A stretch of 64,000 nucleotides of DNA from Vanrija pseudolonga (GCF_020906515.1 NC_085855.1:1860001-1924000); one strand, 5' to 3'; positions 33,090 through 44,875 are shown, counted from the stretch's first letter. Notes: generated from the sequence alone by a model not told the origin. Program-made: numbers and translations.

Positions 33090-35791
33090 TCACACCACCT
33101 CGCCCTCGTCCTGACCCCGGAGGAGATCCTGGATCCAGTCGTCCACCATGTCCCTGCCATCGCTCTCGAGCTCAAGGTCGGCGGGCAGCGTGTCGGGGTG
33201 GAGCAGCTGCTGCGTGTCCGCCGCGCCAGCGAGCAGGCTGTCGTCGTAGCCGGCGTGCATCGCGTCGTCCGAGTGGTGGCTGCTGCCTGCGCTGCGTCCG
33301 CGCCCGCCCCTGCGACGCTGGGCCTCGCGCGCCGCCTTCCAGAACACCTTGACGATATCAGCCACCTTGGTGCGGAACGGCAGCTGCGCCTTGCCGTGCG
33401 GCCCGTGGCTCCACCGGTGCATGAGGTGCATTGCGCCCTCGAGGCTCCGCAGGCTCTCCCCGTCGCTGTCCGCCAGGAAGTGGTAGTACTGGCTCAGGGC
33501 GCAGTACACAACTGATATCTTGATCGGCATCCAGCAGTCGAGCAGCACGTCGCCGTGTAGGTCGATCCAGGCCAGTGCCGTCCGCGCGCGCTGCACCGTC
33601 GCGTACCAGCGCGGCGCTTTCGGCCGGAACGTGATGTGCTCGGGGATCTTGGGGTTGAGCTTGACGAACGGCCGGAAGAAGAGCACCTCGACCATTGATT
33701 GCAGGAGGTTCAACAGCCCGCCCTGCATGCTCGTCGCCTGCCCGTGGAACGCGTACTCCTCTGGCACGTTGGCCGCGTACGCGTCAATGTCGGCCAGGAG
33801 GCCGTACAGCGTCTCGTCGGTCCAGCGCGCCGGGGCATTGTACCGGAACATGGTCTCACACACGCGCCCGACGAGCGTAAACATCTTGTACAGCTCCTTG
33901 TGGAAGCGGTGCGACCCGTCGGGCGTGGCGAGCAGCTCCTCATCTGCGAACGGGTCCTCGCAGTCGTCGAGGTTGATGGTGATGGGCTTCCCGTAGCACA
34001 GGCCGAACCTGTGGCATCAGCACGTGAACAAGATCAAAACTCATCACACTCTACTCACCACCTGTCCTGGATAACAGCAGATATCCACGCCCGCATGCGG
34101 TCGGCATACATGTCCCGTCTCCAGTGTCGCGGCGTGAGCCTCTGGAGGCCGATATCCTGTGCCTGTCGGATCGCCAAGCCCGAGCGGTTCCACACTGCGC
34201 TCCCAGCCTCCATGTTTGTTTGGCCGTGGAGCTCGTGGCTCATCGACGCAATGAGGAGGGTCTGCAGTGTCCCGAGCGTGCTTCCGCCCAACACACACTC
34301 GGCGATGACGGCCTGGAAACGCATTCGCACGCCGTGGTAGATCTCGAACGGCACCGAGCGATGCAGCGCCGCCACGCCGAGCATGGCGAACAGCAGCGGC
34401 GGCGCGATGCGGTCAGGTGGCGGGATGCGGTGGGGCGCAATGACGGGGAACAGCGGCGCGATCTCGCGCACGTAGAACCCGTACAGCTTGTCCACAACAT
34501 CGATTTCAAGCTGCCGCCGCGACACGCCGTCGTCTACGCTGTCGACAGTCTCGGGCAAGTTTCCATTATACACAAACCCTTCTTCCAGGCGGAAAAGGCC
34601 GAACCGCCGGTCGTGCGCGTCGACGACGTGCGGCTCGAACCCCTCTCCCAGGAGAGAAATGGCGCTCGTCGGCCCCATAAGCAACGGCTCGACGGTCGAA
34701 GTCTTGAGCGGGGGCGGGGTCGAGGAACGCGACGGCGCCGGCGAGTGCTCGGGGTACCACTCTGCGTCGCGCGGCTTGCTGGCGCTGCGGTGCACGCGCT
34801 CGGCCTCCTCCTCGACCTCGGGCAGGCGCGACGTCGACGCGCCCGGCGTCTGCAGGTGGAACTGCTTGTCGGGGTCGTCTGGGGACGCGGTGAGCGCGGG
34901 CGTCGGCGTCGGGTCCCACAGGCTGAAGGAGCGCGACGCGGACGAGCTCGCACCCGACAGCGAGCCGCGGTGCGATGTGGGCGCCGAGCTGCCCCCGTTC
35001 GTCGTGGTGGCCGAAGTCGACGGCGCGACATCCGACTTGGCACGCCGGATACCCGGCGCATCGACGGTCGTGCCGACCAGTGAGCCGATACTGATGCTCA
35101 TTGGCGCCGAGACGGGCAGGCTCGTCTTGCGTGCGCGCTTCCGCTCACGCTCGGGCGACGCAGCGGCGCTCGCCACGCGGCTCGCCGGCTTGGACACCGC
35201 CGCGGCCGGCGGAGATCCCGCCACCTGCGCCGCCGTGTGGTCAAGTGGCAGCTGCGCGAGGAGCGCGGCTGTCGAACCGACGGCTGACGGCCTCGCTTTG
35301 CGCTGCGCGCCTAGATCGGTGCTCGCGGTGTAGATACCTCTGGAGGCGACCTGCTCTGCGATCCATTTCCGATCGGAGTCTGTCTCGGCGCGCTCGACCA
35401 GAGTGCGGAGTCGCCGCTTGTCTATCCTCGCGGGCTTCAGGGATTCACAGTTCGCTTGCGCCCTCACGCATTGCATGCAGGTTGTCGCGCCATCCTCGTA
35501 AACGCATCTGGATATCAGTAATGCTTGCCGGCGGGTATCTCACTTGAGTTTGCGCATTCGACACGGGTCGCATGCGCGCGCCGTCTTGCGGCGCTTGGCG
35601 GTGTTGTTGTTGGCAACTGGGCTCGGCGTACGCTCCGAGCGTGCCTTCCCACTGGGGCTAGTGGGAGCAGTTGACGTGCGCGGATTAGTCGCCGCAGCGC
35701 TCGTGCTCGCACTTGCACTCGCACTCGCCGCACCCGAGCTGTTGGGGCGCGGCGGCGACGGTGACTCGCTGAGCACGGCAGACACGGACAT
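33090..35791 (-). CDS. Zn2Cys6 transcription factor with fungal-specific domain
   Basis: Exons 35791-35544, 35507-34059 and 34008-33090 give 871 residues. The zinc cluster spans the first exon junction and is perfect: C-x2-C-x6-C-x8-C-x2-C-x6-C starting CDPCRMRKLKC (about 76-103), preceded by a basic KRRKTAR. A Ser/Pro-rich linker follows, then the fungal-specific regulatory domain (about 420-640) with FPVIAPHRIPPPDRI, FAMLGVAALHRS and IRQAQDIGLQRL, continuing to an acidic C-terminus. The protein binds DNA in the nucleus; target genes cannot be told. A long gene-poor upstream region (3 kb) suggests complex control. The nearest same-strand gene is the MCH-like transporter. Confidence 0.9.
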
Positions 35792-38700
35792 GATGGACGC
35801 CTGCTCCCTCGGCGAGGTGACCCAGCTGGGCTTGCCACTGGGCGGGGACGTTGGGGACGCGCCGTTGGGTGCGCGCGTGAGGGTTTGGGACGATATCGTA
35901 ACGGCTACTGGCGGTCGTCTGCGCCGAGGCTTAGGTGGCCAATGTCAATGTCAACAACAACCGTCGGGCTCGTTGAGGAGCGAGCAGGAGCGGACAAGTC
36001 GTCGTCGACGGAGCAGCTCCGGGATGATGGGGATCCCGCTAGGCAGTGATCCCGGGTCGTGAATGCACTAAGGCGCCGTGTCGGACACGGCTGTGGTGTG
36101 CGGGCGGGTGGATGTCGTTGTTATCTTCGGTCGGTCCCGAGAGTGGTCGTGGTCGTGGGGGAGGTGGTGGCCGTGTGGTCAGGCGTCGGCGGGGTCGTGC
36201 AGCGTGCGTCGTGCGTCGAGGCGGGTGGCGGCGATAGTAGACTCGACAGCACTAGTCGTGGACAAGAGAGCAGTGGTAAACTCGATGCTGACAGTGCCCG
36301 TCGCAAGAGCAGCAGCAGCAGCAGCAGCAGGCAGCTTTGCACTACTTCTCACCGTTTCGCTCGTGACGGCCCAGCTCATGTTGCTACTCAGCACGTCAAT
36401 GTTGCCGCTGGCAGCGAGCGACGCGCGGGATGCTCAAACCCTGGGCCGACTGGCTCGAGTCTCTCCCGATCCTCGCCCTGTCTGCCTTGCCTTTGCCTTG
36501 CCTAGCCAGCGCTTGTCCCTTGCGCCGCACTGTCGCCTGGGTCGCCATATCAAGCGCCATCACTGCAAAAACTCGTGGCATCTATCGTGACAACGGACAG
36601 TTGTTATGGATGGCGTGATGGCCAGATATGATGACACCATTCAACCAAAGACCCTGACTGGCTGGGTTATTTTTCCCTCAACACTGCTGCAACCCTGCCT
36701 TGCCTTGCCTTGCCGGCGCCGGCACGCGACGATCCTTGGGCCTTGACATTCAGCATGCATGCGCTTGGCTGAGATGAGAGTCGTGACTCAGAGCCGCCGG
36801 TCACACGCACGAGCAGTGCATAGAGCTCGAGTGCTAGGCGCTCAGCACTGCTCAGCGCTCAGCTCTGCCCATGACGCCGCCGCCCACGACTCGTCGCACA
36901 CGCAGCGGCCGAACCGTCCGGCCAGAGGGAGCTCGCCATCACCCCACATCGTCTCCCGAAATGGCGCCTCATTCCTCGCAAAGGCCTAGAGTATAACCAA
37001 CGTCGCCAAGGGCTAGTCGCAGCATGCGCAGTCCTCGCCGCCGCCGGAGCACAACATCCCGAGTGCGCGTGCACGCCCAGTTCCACACAATGTAGGCTTG
37101 CCCCAGGCACCCGCTACCCCAGTTTTTCCGGCGGCATCTCCGCCGACGACCGAACGGCCGCTACTCCCCCGAGAATTGATGGTCCGAGCACGCGACGACG
37201 ATATCCGCGTGCATGTGCTGCTACTACCAGCGTGGTGGGCCGGAGGTTTGCGCTGTGCGTGCATGCGGTACGGACGTGTCGCACACAACTCCGTTCGTAT
37301 TGCCTCGCGGGGATTGGGAAGAGCGGGGTGGCGCTCCCTCGCGCTCTCTCGCGCTCGCGCAGCACCCAGCCACAAGGGCACACGGCCCATATTCGTCAGA
37401 GGTGAGCCTGGGTGCGTGACTCGGAATGGGGCTCCGGGATTGGACAGCCCAAGACGCGACAATAGAGAGCCAAGGCCCAACGTTGGCGCTGAGATCTCTC
37501 TCGCCACTCCTGTCCCGGCCAAAACAACTCAGTCTACACTTGTCCCGGTGACCACTACAAATCCCGGGGCGAGAGACCCGCACTTGGCAGGCACATTGTT
37601 CTCCACGCACCGTCGGCGGCGCCACATCTGACACACTCCCGCTCAGTCAGACCGCTGTCATGCCGCTGACAGAACAGTGGCGGTGCTCACCGCTGCAGAC
37701 AAAAGCACATATGTAGCCTCGGCGAGGTCGACACGGACGTTGCCTGTGACATATTCCCACCGCGCGCCTCAGGCCCACAAGGTGTGGGAGCACAGGAGGT
37801 GTGACACCGGTCTTTCGTGGCGGCCGTCGTCCGGCCAATGAGAACCAGCCCTACCCGGCCTCAGAGAGTAGAGAGCGAACCCCTGCAGCTGTACGCCGCC
37901 ACGTTCCCTCTCCTCTGTCGCGTACATCACCGCTCGCCAATTATTTGATGAAGCAGCTACAGCGAGGCGTATTTCACAATAGCGGGTTTGCCGCGGGGAT
38001 CGGCCCGTGTTCGGCCCGGTCACATCACAACACCACAGACATGGCATTGTCTCCTATTCTTCACCACTGCGTCTCCTCTTGCATTTCTAAAATGCCAGAA
38101 AGGTTCGTAGCACGTGCCCCGTCTTGCCAAGCGAGCTGTGAGAGCCAGCTCAAAGTGGCACCACATCCCGAAGTTTGATCCCGAGATCACTGAACGTGGC
38201 GTCCCGAAGGCCTCGGTGGCAAATGTACGCGCAGCACTTGCTATGCATATGCTGTTGGTCGTGGGCTAGAGGAATGAGTTGAGGAATGATGAGTGCCGCG
38301 CAGAGAAGGACGCGTCTTCGACGACACGGTTGACGCACGATTGCGAGCCATGGCGCGATGGCGGACGAATAGGAGGTGGTCGGTGGTCGGTGGTTCAATT
38401 TCGACCGCGCTCTGCGAGGCATTGGCCACTGTTGACCACAGTTGCAGAGTTCGACTTTGTCTACTGATTCTTGAGTTGATCACATTAATCCACGTGCACC
38501 CTGGCCTTGCCTGCTGCTGCTGCAAACGAGGCGCCGATTCAAACAAGCATAATCGAAGCCAGACGAACAGCCCATCCTTTGGTGTCTTCGCTTCTTGAGT
38601 CGACCCATGGGACAACAACAGCGCGGCACCAGCCTCTTTGTTGTCAGACCCCTTCAAGAATTAATAATTTTCTCATCATCAGCTTTGCTGCTCCGCTAAT

Positions 38701-38843
38701 CTGAGGTTTCGACACAGCAATTGTTACCAGGTGAGTCAAGGGCTGATCATTCCTGCGTCCGCAAGGACCACCGCTGATTTAACCAGGGTGCAAACTTGCA
38801 CACTTCATTCCTACTACAGTACACTACATTGACATCGACATGC
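35792..38843. other. 3-kb gene-poor region
   Basis: No convincing gene on either strand: open frames here are short and low in coding character, without plausible splice joins. Holds an AGC microsatellite (36308-36332), a GCCTT run abutting the palindrome GCCGGCGCCGGC (36697-36723), and a CCAAT motif near 37836. May contain the long promoter/leader of the Zn2Cys6 gene or an RNA gene I cannot see. Confidence 0.4.
36308..36332. repeat. AGC trinucleotide microsatellite
   Basis: About eight near-perfect AGC units in the long upstream region of the Zn2Cys6 gene. Confidence 0.7.
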
Positions 38844-39395
38844 CTAGTCGTGGGTTGCCGTGCAGCTCCAGTCTTGCCGCACGTAGGGACCTCCTTCCCT
38901 ACACTGAATCCCGAGGGGCTTGAACCTCTTGTGACAGATTCCCAGCAGTGGGCCTCGGCGACCAGGGACAGCGTTCTTCGCGTAGATGCGTCCGCTCTTG
39001 CCTTTGTCGGCCTGGGCCTTGGAAGGAAGATCGATTCGGTACTCCCACGTGTCGCCATCGGTGCCGGGTGTGATGGTCACCCATCGGCCGTAGCTGACTT
39101 CCCCATCGCCAATCTTGGGCCATGAGCCGTCCGAGATCTTGCACTCTTGATCGGGAGTCCACAAAGGATACGCCACTGTCGCCGAGCCCGGCTTAAGCCA
39201 TCCCTGGTACTGAATACCAATATTGAAGTGGTAGCTGGTCTTGCGCTTCGACAGATCCAAGTCGATGTCGCCGAGCAACTCTCCGTCCTCTAGGTTCTGC
39301 TCGCTCAAAGGAACAGCCGTGACGACCATAGTTGCCAGGGTGCCAAGGAGCAAGAGCAGGCTGGCGAGGTTGAGGAGCCTGATGGCTGCGGGCAT
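38844..39395 (-). CDS. small secreted Kex2-processed protein, copy 1
   Basis: A single coding exon of 183 residues. Signal peptide with hydrophobic core LLLLLGTLATMVVTAVP (about 13-29), an acidic propeptide, then a dibasic LSKRK (K50-R51) fitting Kex2 cleavage. The mature part (about 130 residues) starts SYHFNIG, has four cysteines, a GDTWEYRIDLP strand and ends CTATHD. The family is not recognised. The paralogue at 40480-41019 has the same residue positions for the signal peptide and Kex2 site, the same four-Cys pattern and a matching end. Just upstream of the ATG a GTGAGC...CTGAC...TGTAG intron-like stretch ends exactly at the start codon, as in copy 2, suggesting a 5'-UTR intron. Likely a cell-surface or extracellular protein; its action is unknown. 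Confidence 0.75.
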   Translation of the reverse strand: MPAAIRLLNLASLLLLLGTLATMVVTAVPLSEQNLEDGELLGDIDLDLSKRKTSYHFNIGIQYQGWLKPGSATVAYPLWTPDQECKISDGSWPKIGDGEVSYGRWVTITPGTDGDTWEYRIDLPSKAQADKGKSGRIYAKNAVPGRRGPLLGICHKRFKPLGIQCREGGPYVRQDWSCTATHD

Positions 39396-40479
39396 CTACA
39401 GTACGTCGTCAGCGGGAGGGCACACTCATGGCTCACGTTATTTCTGCTGTGTACTTGGGGTGGTAGGTGGGAAGTGAATCAACTGGAGTTGTCGGAGGTG
39501 TGAAGTTGTTGACAGAACAAAAGGGTTTGGGACCTTTATACATCTTGTTCTGAAGACAGGATCCCCGACCTTCCACTGCGAACAAGGCAAAGTGCTCCCT
39601 CCGAGAAAGTATACGGTACGGTACAGCTGTCTCCCAGGTGACACCCGCTGTCGTTGCATAACAACGGGGCCTTGATCGACGCCTCCTGCGATACCAGCAC
39701 CCTGACTAGGAGTCGGTGGAAGCCGTGAAGGGAGTATTGGGCATACATACTTAGCTCACGACGGGAGTTCGACTTCATTGCTGCCTTTCCTCGGGCAGTT
39801 GGCAGCGAGTAATGGAGTAGTAACTGAGCAGCGAGAGTCCCCAAGGCACCTGTGTGAAAAGAGGACAACGAACAGGGGCACCGCTACGTCTCACAAGCAT
39901 ACGGGTGCCAGGCGTACCCCGTCCTCCGTTTCATGGCGCTTGTCGTAAGTCAAGCTGCAGACCACCAGCTGGGTAAGTTTGCTGGGAACACGTCACGGCT
40001 GCGTTCCTGTTGTGCTCACTCTTTCTCTTCCTTCCATCTGTTACCGGTGTTGTGGTCGACGTACGTCTGTTCGATTGCCACCTCGATCGCCACAACAGCA
40101 GCGTCTACGCTTGCCCCTGTCCTTGTTTCGTGAGCTCGGCTGCAATTTGACTCAGTAATCCGGTGTGCAGAACTCAGAACGCCCCATTCTCTTCCTCGCG
40201 CGGCTGTCAACGACAACTTTCTGAAGACGTTCCTGTGAACGTGTTTGACCCACAGGTGAGGTGCTATGTCAGGTGTTGGGAGGTAAAGAGCACGTCGATC
40301 TCATTGCTCGTTGACATGGCCTGCCGTTCCCCTCGACCCACCACTTCTTTCATGGGGCCGGGTGAAGCGTCGGAAACCACATCCAGCTGGAAAGCCAGGG
40401 AGCTGGAAAGCCAGGCCTCAACAATCGCGGTCTTCATTCCTCAACTGCAGCTAGACGCATGTATCAACTGGGTATCTGC
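39396..40479. other. spacer between the two secreted-protein genes
   Basis: No further gene is seen. Contains one copy of a short dispersed repeat (40187-40239). The 39396-39540 part should be the promoter and 5'-UTR intron of copy 1. Confidence 0.45.
40187..40239 (+). repeat. dispersed ~50-bp repeat, copy R1
   Basis: Shares CTCTTCCTC, a core near TGTCAACGAC and a downstream GTTCCTGTG with R2 (41521-41573); the core is also found at R3 and R4. Confidence 0.5.
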
Positions 40480-41019
40480 TCAGTCGTGTGAGACAGTACA
40501 GAGAGCGTACTCCGCCAGGGAGTAACTAGGATAAATAGGACACTCCCTCAGCTGCTTCCGGTTTATAGTGCACCTTCCATAAACGCGACCGTCCAGCCCG
40601 TAAACCACGGCCGTTGAAGGATCCGATTTCCTATCCACGTAGGGAGGGAAGCGAATAAGGTACGTCCACACGTCGCCACCAATCGCGGGCCGAATTTTCA
40701 TCGTTTTGTTGTCAAACTCGTCCACTGAGCTCGGCACCCCAGTATTCGCCCAGCTTTGGATTACGACCGTGCACTTCTCTCCGTTCTTGTACCGGGGGAA
40801 CGCCACCGTCCACACACTTCCTTCGCCGTCGGACTGCTGGCCAATGTGAAACTGGTAGCTCTTCTTGCGTTTTGACAGATTGGCGTCTACCTCAAGGGCG
40901 GAAGATCGCTGGTCTTCGTTGTGCTCGGTCGTTGGAAGGGCGGTGACCATGATGGACGCCAAGGCGATGAAAAGCAACAAGAGCTTGCCAAGGTTGAGTT
41001 GCTTGCTAACTTGAGGCAT
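40480..41019 (-). CDS. small secreted Kex2-processed protein, copy 2
   Basis: 179 residues, single coding exon, paralogous to copy 1. Signal core LLLLFIALASIMVTALP (about 13-29), acidic propeptide, Kex2-type LSKRK with K50-R51 at the same positions as copy 1. The mature part begins SYQFHIG, carries four cysteines in the same order, a GDVWTYLIRFP strand matching GDTWEYRIDLP of copy 1, and ends CTVSHD. There is one N-glycosylation sequon (NKT). Sequence identity outside the N-terminus is low, so the pair is old or fast evolving. An intron-like stretch (GTGAGA, GCTGATG, GTAG) ends exactly at the ATG. Same strand as copy 1, 1.1 kb apart. Confidence 0.75.
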   Translation of the reverse strand: MPQVSKQLNLGKLLLLFIALASIMVTALPTTEHNEDQRSSALEVDANLSKRKKSYQFHIGQQSDGEGSVWTVAFPRYKNGEKCTVVIQSWANTGVPSSVDEFDNKTMKIRPAIGGDVWTYLIRFPPYVDRKSDPSTAVVYGLDGRVYGRCTINRKQLRECPIYPSYSLAEYALCTVSHD

Positions 41020-41346
41020 CTACTTCATCAGCAATTACTTGAGTGGTACTCTCACCGTTGTGTCTGTTTCTTGGAGGTGGAAGATAGGTAAGAAGCGCCG
41101 GACAGACATTCGGGCGGGCAGTCTTATATCCCATCCGGACAAGATCAACACAGCTGACATTCAACGCTCACATCCCCAACGACCCTCGTCGTGCAGCATG
41201 ATGGTCTCCTTGGAGACCCCCGCACTGTGCTTGACCCTCTGGTTGGTCTTTGTGGAGAGAGGAAACCAACGTGTCGTTGAGCATATTAAGCTCTTGAAGA
41301 GAGTTCGGCCCTCCTGTCCCTGTTCCGACTCCCGTTTCCTCACCGT

Positions 41347-41375
41347 CTCTCCGCAGGCGGTTGTCAACAAACGAT
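41347..41375 (+). repeat. dispersed repeat, partial copy R3
   Basis: Contains GCGGTTGTCAACAAACG, related to the core of R2. Confidence 0.35.
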
Positions 41376-41520
41376 GGAGTTGTCAAGACCATCTGAGGCC
41401 TCGACCGGCCAGACATGTTCGTTTAAGCAGTATGGTGGCCTTGTCAACTGCCGCGTTTCTCGGCCCCAGTCTGAAATAAGGTTCGGGTCCTTCAGACATA
41501 ATTGCCACTGAGCTCGCCGA

Positions 41521-41573
41521 GTCTCTTCCTCCCGTGGTTGTCAACGACAGGAAGCCGTGGCGTTCCTGTGGAA
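41521..41573 (+). repeat. dispersed ~50-bp repeat, copy R2
   Basis: Has TCTCTTCCTC, GTGGTTGTCAACGAC and GCGTTCCTGTG in the same order and spacing as R1, about 1.33 kb away. Confidence 0.5.
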
Positions 41574-42085
41574 GCATTCGATCAGACGCGCGCGTGTGGA
41601 GGTCACCGCGGGTGCCTACCATTCAATCGTCGTCCAGTCCGTCTCAAACACAACACGCGGGTACCTGCTCCGAAGTTCTCGTCGCTGACATTCCACCAAA
41701 AATTCTGAGGTGTTGCACTCCATGAGCCGTCAACCACAGGCTTTCTACGTTGATCCCCCTAGAGGCCCATCCTCCACGGTGCCGGCCATGTTCTGCCCTT
41801 AGATGGGATGTCAGCAATCCCGAGTGGGGCCCGCTCGTAGTTGGCTCCGCGACTGCTGCTATCTGTCGAGGACTCGCGCTGTCCGTGCCTCGGCGCAGCT
41901 TCCACCAGGGTAACTTGGAGTTCATTACCCAGCTATATTGCAGCACGATGGTCGCCTCAGCAACACCCATGCCATATCCTACACTCGTGCGAGGAGATGA
42001 AAGTCGACCGAGGTCACGGGGCGGCCGGGATACCCTCAAAGTAGTGGGTGGGAAGGGCGGGATGTTGTGAAGCTAAACCTCTCGA

Positions 42086-42120
42086 TGCTTCTCCTCGGGT
42101 GGTTGTGAACGAGCCACCGT
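42086..42120 (+). repeat. dispersed repeat, partial copy R4
   Basis: Contains CTTCTCCTCGGGTGGTTGTG then AACGAGCC, close to the first half of R2. Confidence 0.35.
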
Positions 42121-43877
42121 GTTATCGCTACCTGTTACCGCGCTTCGAACGGCGGCGGCGGCCAGAGCGGTTGTGACCGAAGTCCGCTTGTTCAACCGAC
42201 GCGTCAGACAGGTTGCCCTTCCCGGGACAGCTCCCATGCTGTGAAGTACGGGACGACGTTGGTTGACTACAGCCATGCTCGCGTTTCACCCTCGCCGCGT
42301 CCTTGGTCCCGGCACGTCTCGTCATTTGCATCCGGGACGGTGAAGCTTGTTTAACGTAACTGACATTGAGCTCTTGCTCGCTCTTTCTCCCATCCAAGCA
42401 ACGGAAGCCTATTCATCCGGCATGGCATGGGTCACTTGACAGGGGCCAGCGGGGATGACCGTCGCGGATACCGTCGCAACACAGCCCAAAGAGCAGCAGC
42501 AGCACCGTGCGTCATCCCAGCTAGACCCAGCGGTGTTGTGACAATCCGCAGTCCGTCGCCGGCGGGACGGGACGGTGATCCTCTGGAATCATGTGACTGA
42601 CCTAACTGATGTGTTCCTGAGTGACTCCAGCGGCATCGCATTGCAGGTGGTGCCAAAGTGGGCATTTCGCCACACCCGTCCGCCACACACACACAAGCAC
42701 AGCGCACAGCCTGGCATCCACCCGCTCCCTGGCATCGACCCTCGAAAGTATGCACGTGCCGCCATCCACCCGATTGCACGGTGGGGGCCGTGTCCTGCGC
42801 CAGCTGCGCCAGCGCCCAGATGGGAACCCGGCAATCCCACCACATCCCGCGCCTCGCAGATAACCACGCGGCTGCCGCCAACCAGCGCGCCAGCGCTGTG
42901 CGCCTCATGCGCCCACGGCCACGGCCCCAGCCCTCGCCCCAGCCCCATAGAACTGGCCGTTTAGAGTTTAGCAGTAGCTGTTGATGCGCGCACGTACGCG
43001 TTTTTTGTGCTTCCTGCAGGATGGGAGAGGTTGTGGCTGCGGTTTGGGGCTGTGGGGGCCGAGCGGCCGCGTGCGTGGCGTTGGGTGCAGATCTGGTGTG
43101 GTTTTGGAGTCGTCGTCTTGCTGTGCTGTTGCATGTATCGTGTTCAAGTTTTCTGGGAGCTGGGAGTAGAGAGCTTGACTGTGCAGACAAGAGTTGCCAC
43201 TCAGAGTGTTGTTGATGGTCCCACGCCCGGCTTGTCTGCACAGCTGCACACACACACGGCCCACTTCTTCCCGATAACTCTGACGCTCGCACCGCCCGCC
43301 TCCTCCGCCCGTTGTGTGTGTGTTTCTCAGCGGCGGTGAGGATCATGGATCGCTCACGCCTCTTGCCATTCCCTCTCTCCGGCTCCGGCGGCGTAGGCGC
43401 AAATCCCATCCCATCCCAGCCAGTTTAAAATGACGCGACTCGACGTCCGACTCTCTCTTCCACAACCAACTCACTTTACCGACAACGACGACTCCCCTCT
43501 GTCAGCGACAATAGCCCCCTTTGCCCTCCCCAATCGAGTACAACAAGTACACTCAGACACCGCCCTGCGCCATTCTGCGCCACCCACGCTCACCCCCTTG
43601 AAGAGTATACCCGGCCTCCCCCTCCTCGGCCCTTCCCTCGCCGCCGCGCGTCATCATCGCGGCCGTTTGCCACCAGTGCCGGTGCCGTATCGAGTAAAGT
43701 CGAGTAACCCCCCCACCCGCCGCGCGGCTCTGAGAGACCGGCCACCGACATTACCACCAGTACCACCGCCTCCCTCATCTACCTCCTAATTGTGAGTTTC
43801 CCCATCTCTCCATTGCTCTTCCTCTTCTCACACAGCGACACCTCCTGGTTTCTCATTACCCCGGTGAACCCTCGCTC

Positions 43878-44875
43878 ATGCCCGCTCCCCTCTACGTCCT
43901 CCACAACCGCTGGCTCCCTGATATCTACCTCAACTTCAACCCTCCTGTCCGCATCGTCGACATGGGCTCTGCCTCCTCTCGCCATTGCCACTGCTCCCAC
44001 GCCTGCAGCTGCACGATGGCGTACGCGGGCAACAACACCCACTACGTCAACGCCGCTCTTCAGAGAGCCCTCCTGTCCGAGAGGTGAGTAGCACAGCAGC
44101 GTGTTCCTTCACCTTCTCTGCTGTGCCCAGCTGGTGTTGCCACCGACCAGGTGGCCCAAACCCGTAAAGTACAAGCGCTGACATCCACAGCAAATCTGTT
44201 CAGCATGGCGCGATCCGCGACGTCACTCTTGGAGTGACTGATGGATCGACCGTCGCGCTCTGCAGCCAGCGCTTCATCGACCGCTTCAAGGAGTGGGGAG
44301 CCAACGAGGAGTATCGCAAGGTCGTGATCGCCGTGCTATCCGAGCGGCTCAAGCTCGGCTGGCCCTACAACTACAAGGCGGTCGACGTGCTGGCCGTCAT
44401 GCCCGACGCCGCGCTCATCCCTTTCATCGACAGGCTCGACAAGCTCACCAAGCTTGACGCCAATGTCCGCGGGTCTGCAGACCTCAAGAAGCTCGTAAAG
44501 CCCGTCCTCGACCGCGCGAACAAGGCCAAGGAGGCAAAGGCCGAGGAGGAGGCCAAGAAGAAGCAGCAAGCCATCGAGGCCGCTGCTGGCAACTACTACT
44601 ACATGTACAACCGCGGTCTCAACGCAGCCTCGCCATACAACAGAGGCTACTACGACGGCATTGCCGCCCAGGCCGACAGGTGCTGCTGCGGCGTGTGCCT
44701 CCAATGCATGCCCTCGCCACCCGGCCACACGTGGCCGTACGCGACCTACCCCGGCTCGCCGGTCGGGTTCGTCCGCGACTGGCCGAACACGACGCCAGAT
44801 GACTGGGCAACGTGCGTCCGCAACCACCGAGTGTCGCTCGTCTTCTACCCGACGCCGGCGGCAGACGACGACTAG
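43878..44875 (+). CDS. unknown cysteine-rich protein
   Basis: Exons 43878-44083 and 44191-44875 give 296 residues; not recognised. Two cysteine clusters stand out: HCHCSHACSC near residues 36-45 and CCCGVCLQC at about 233-241, either of which could bind zinc. Between them lies a mixed helical part (IAVLSERLKLGWPYNYKAV) and a Lys/Glu/Ala-rich helix (KEAKAEEEAKKKQQAIEAA) that may form a coiled coil, then a Tyr/Asn-rich stretch. No signal peptide or membrane span. The start is the first ATG after a TTTAAAA element and a C-rich leader; it could lie elsewhere if a 5' exon exists. The splice join is clean, with a CTGACATCCACAG 3' end. Confidence 0.6.

Larger units (their letters stand above)
41020..43877. 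other. repeat-bearing gene-poor region
   Basis: No coding gene is supported across 2.9 kb. Contains repeat copies R3 (41347-41375), R2 (41521-41573) and R4 (42086-42120). The 43424-43430 TTTAAAA and the C-rich DNA after it are probably promoter and leader of the gene at 43878; a GTGAGT at 43791 may open a 5'-UTR intron. Confidence 0.4.

Noticed and set aside
36065-36600. 170-codon frame upstream of the Zn2Cys6 gene with a hydrophobic stretch
   Set aside because: The hydrophobic part comes from AGC repeats read as Ala; no family match and no transcript evidence in sequence.
42432-43409. 325-codon minus-strand open frame
   Set aside because: Arg/Ala/Trp-rich with no motif, no splice support and low-complexity patches; probably chance in GC-rich DNA.
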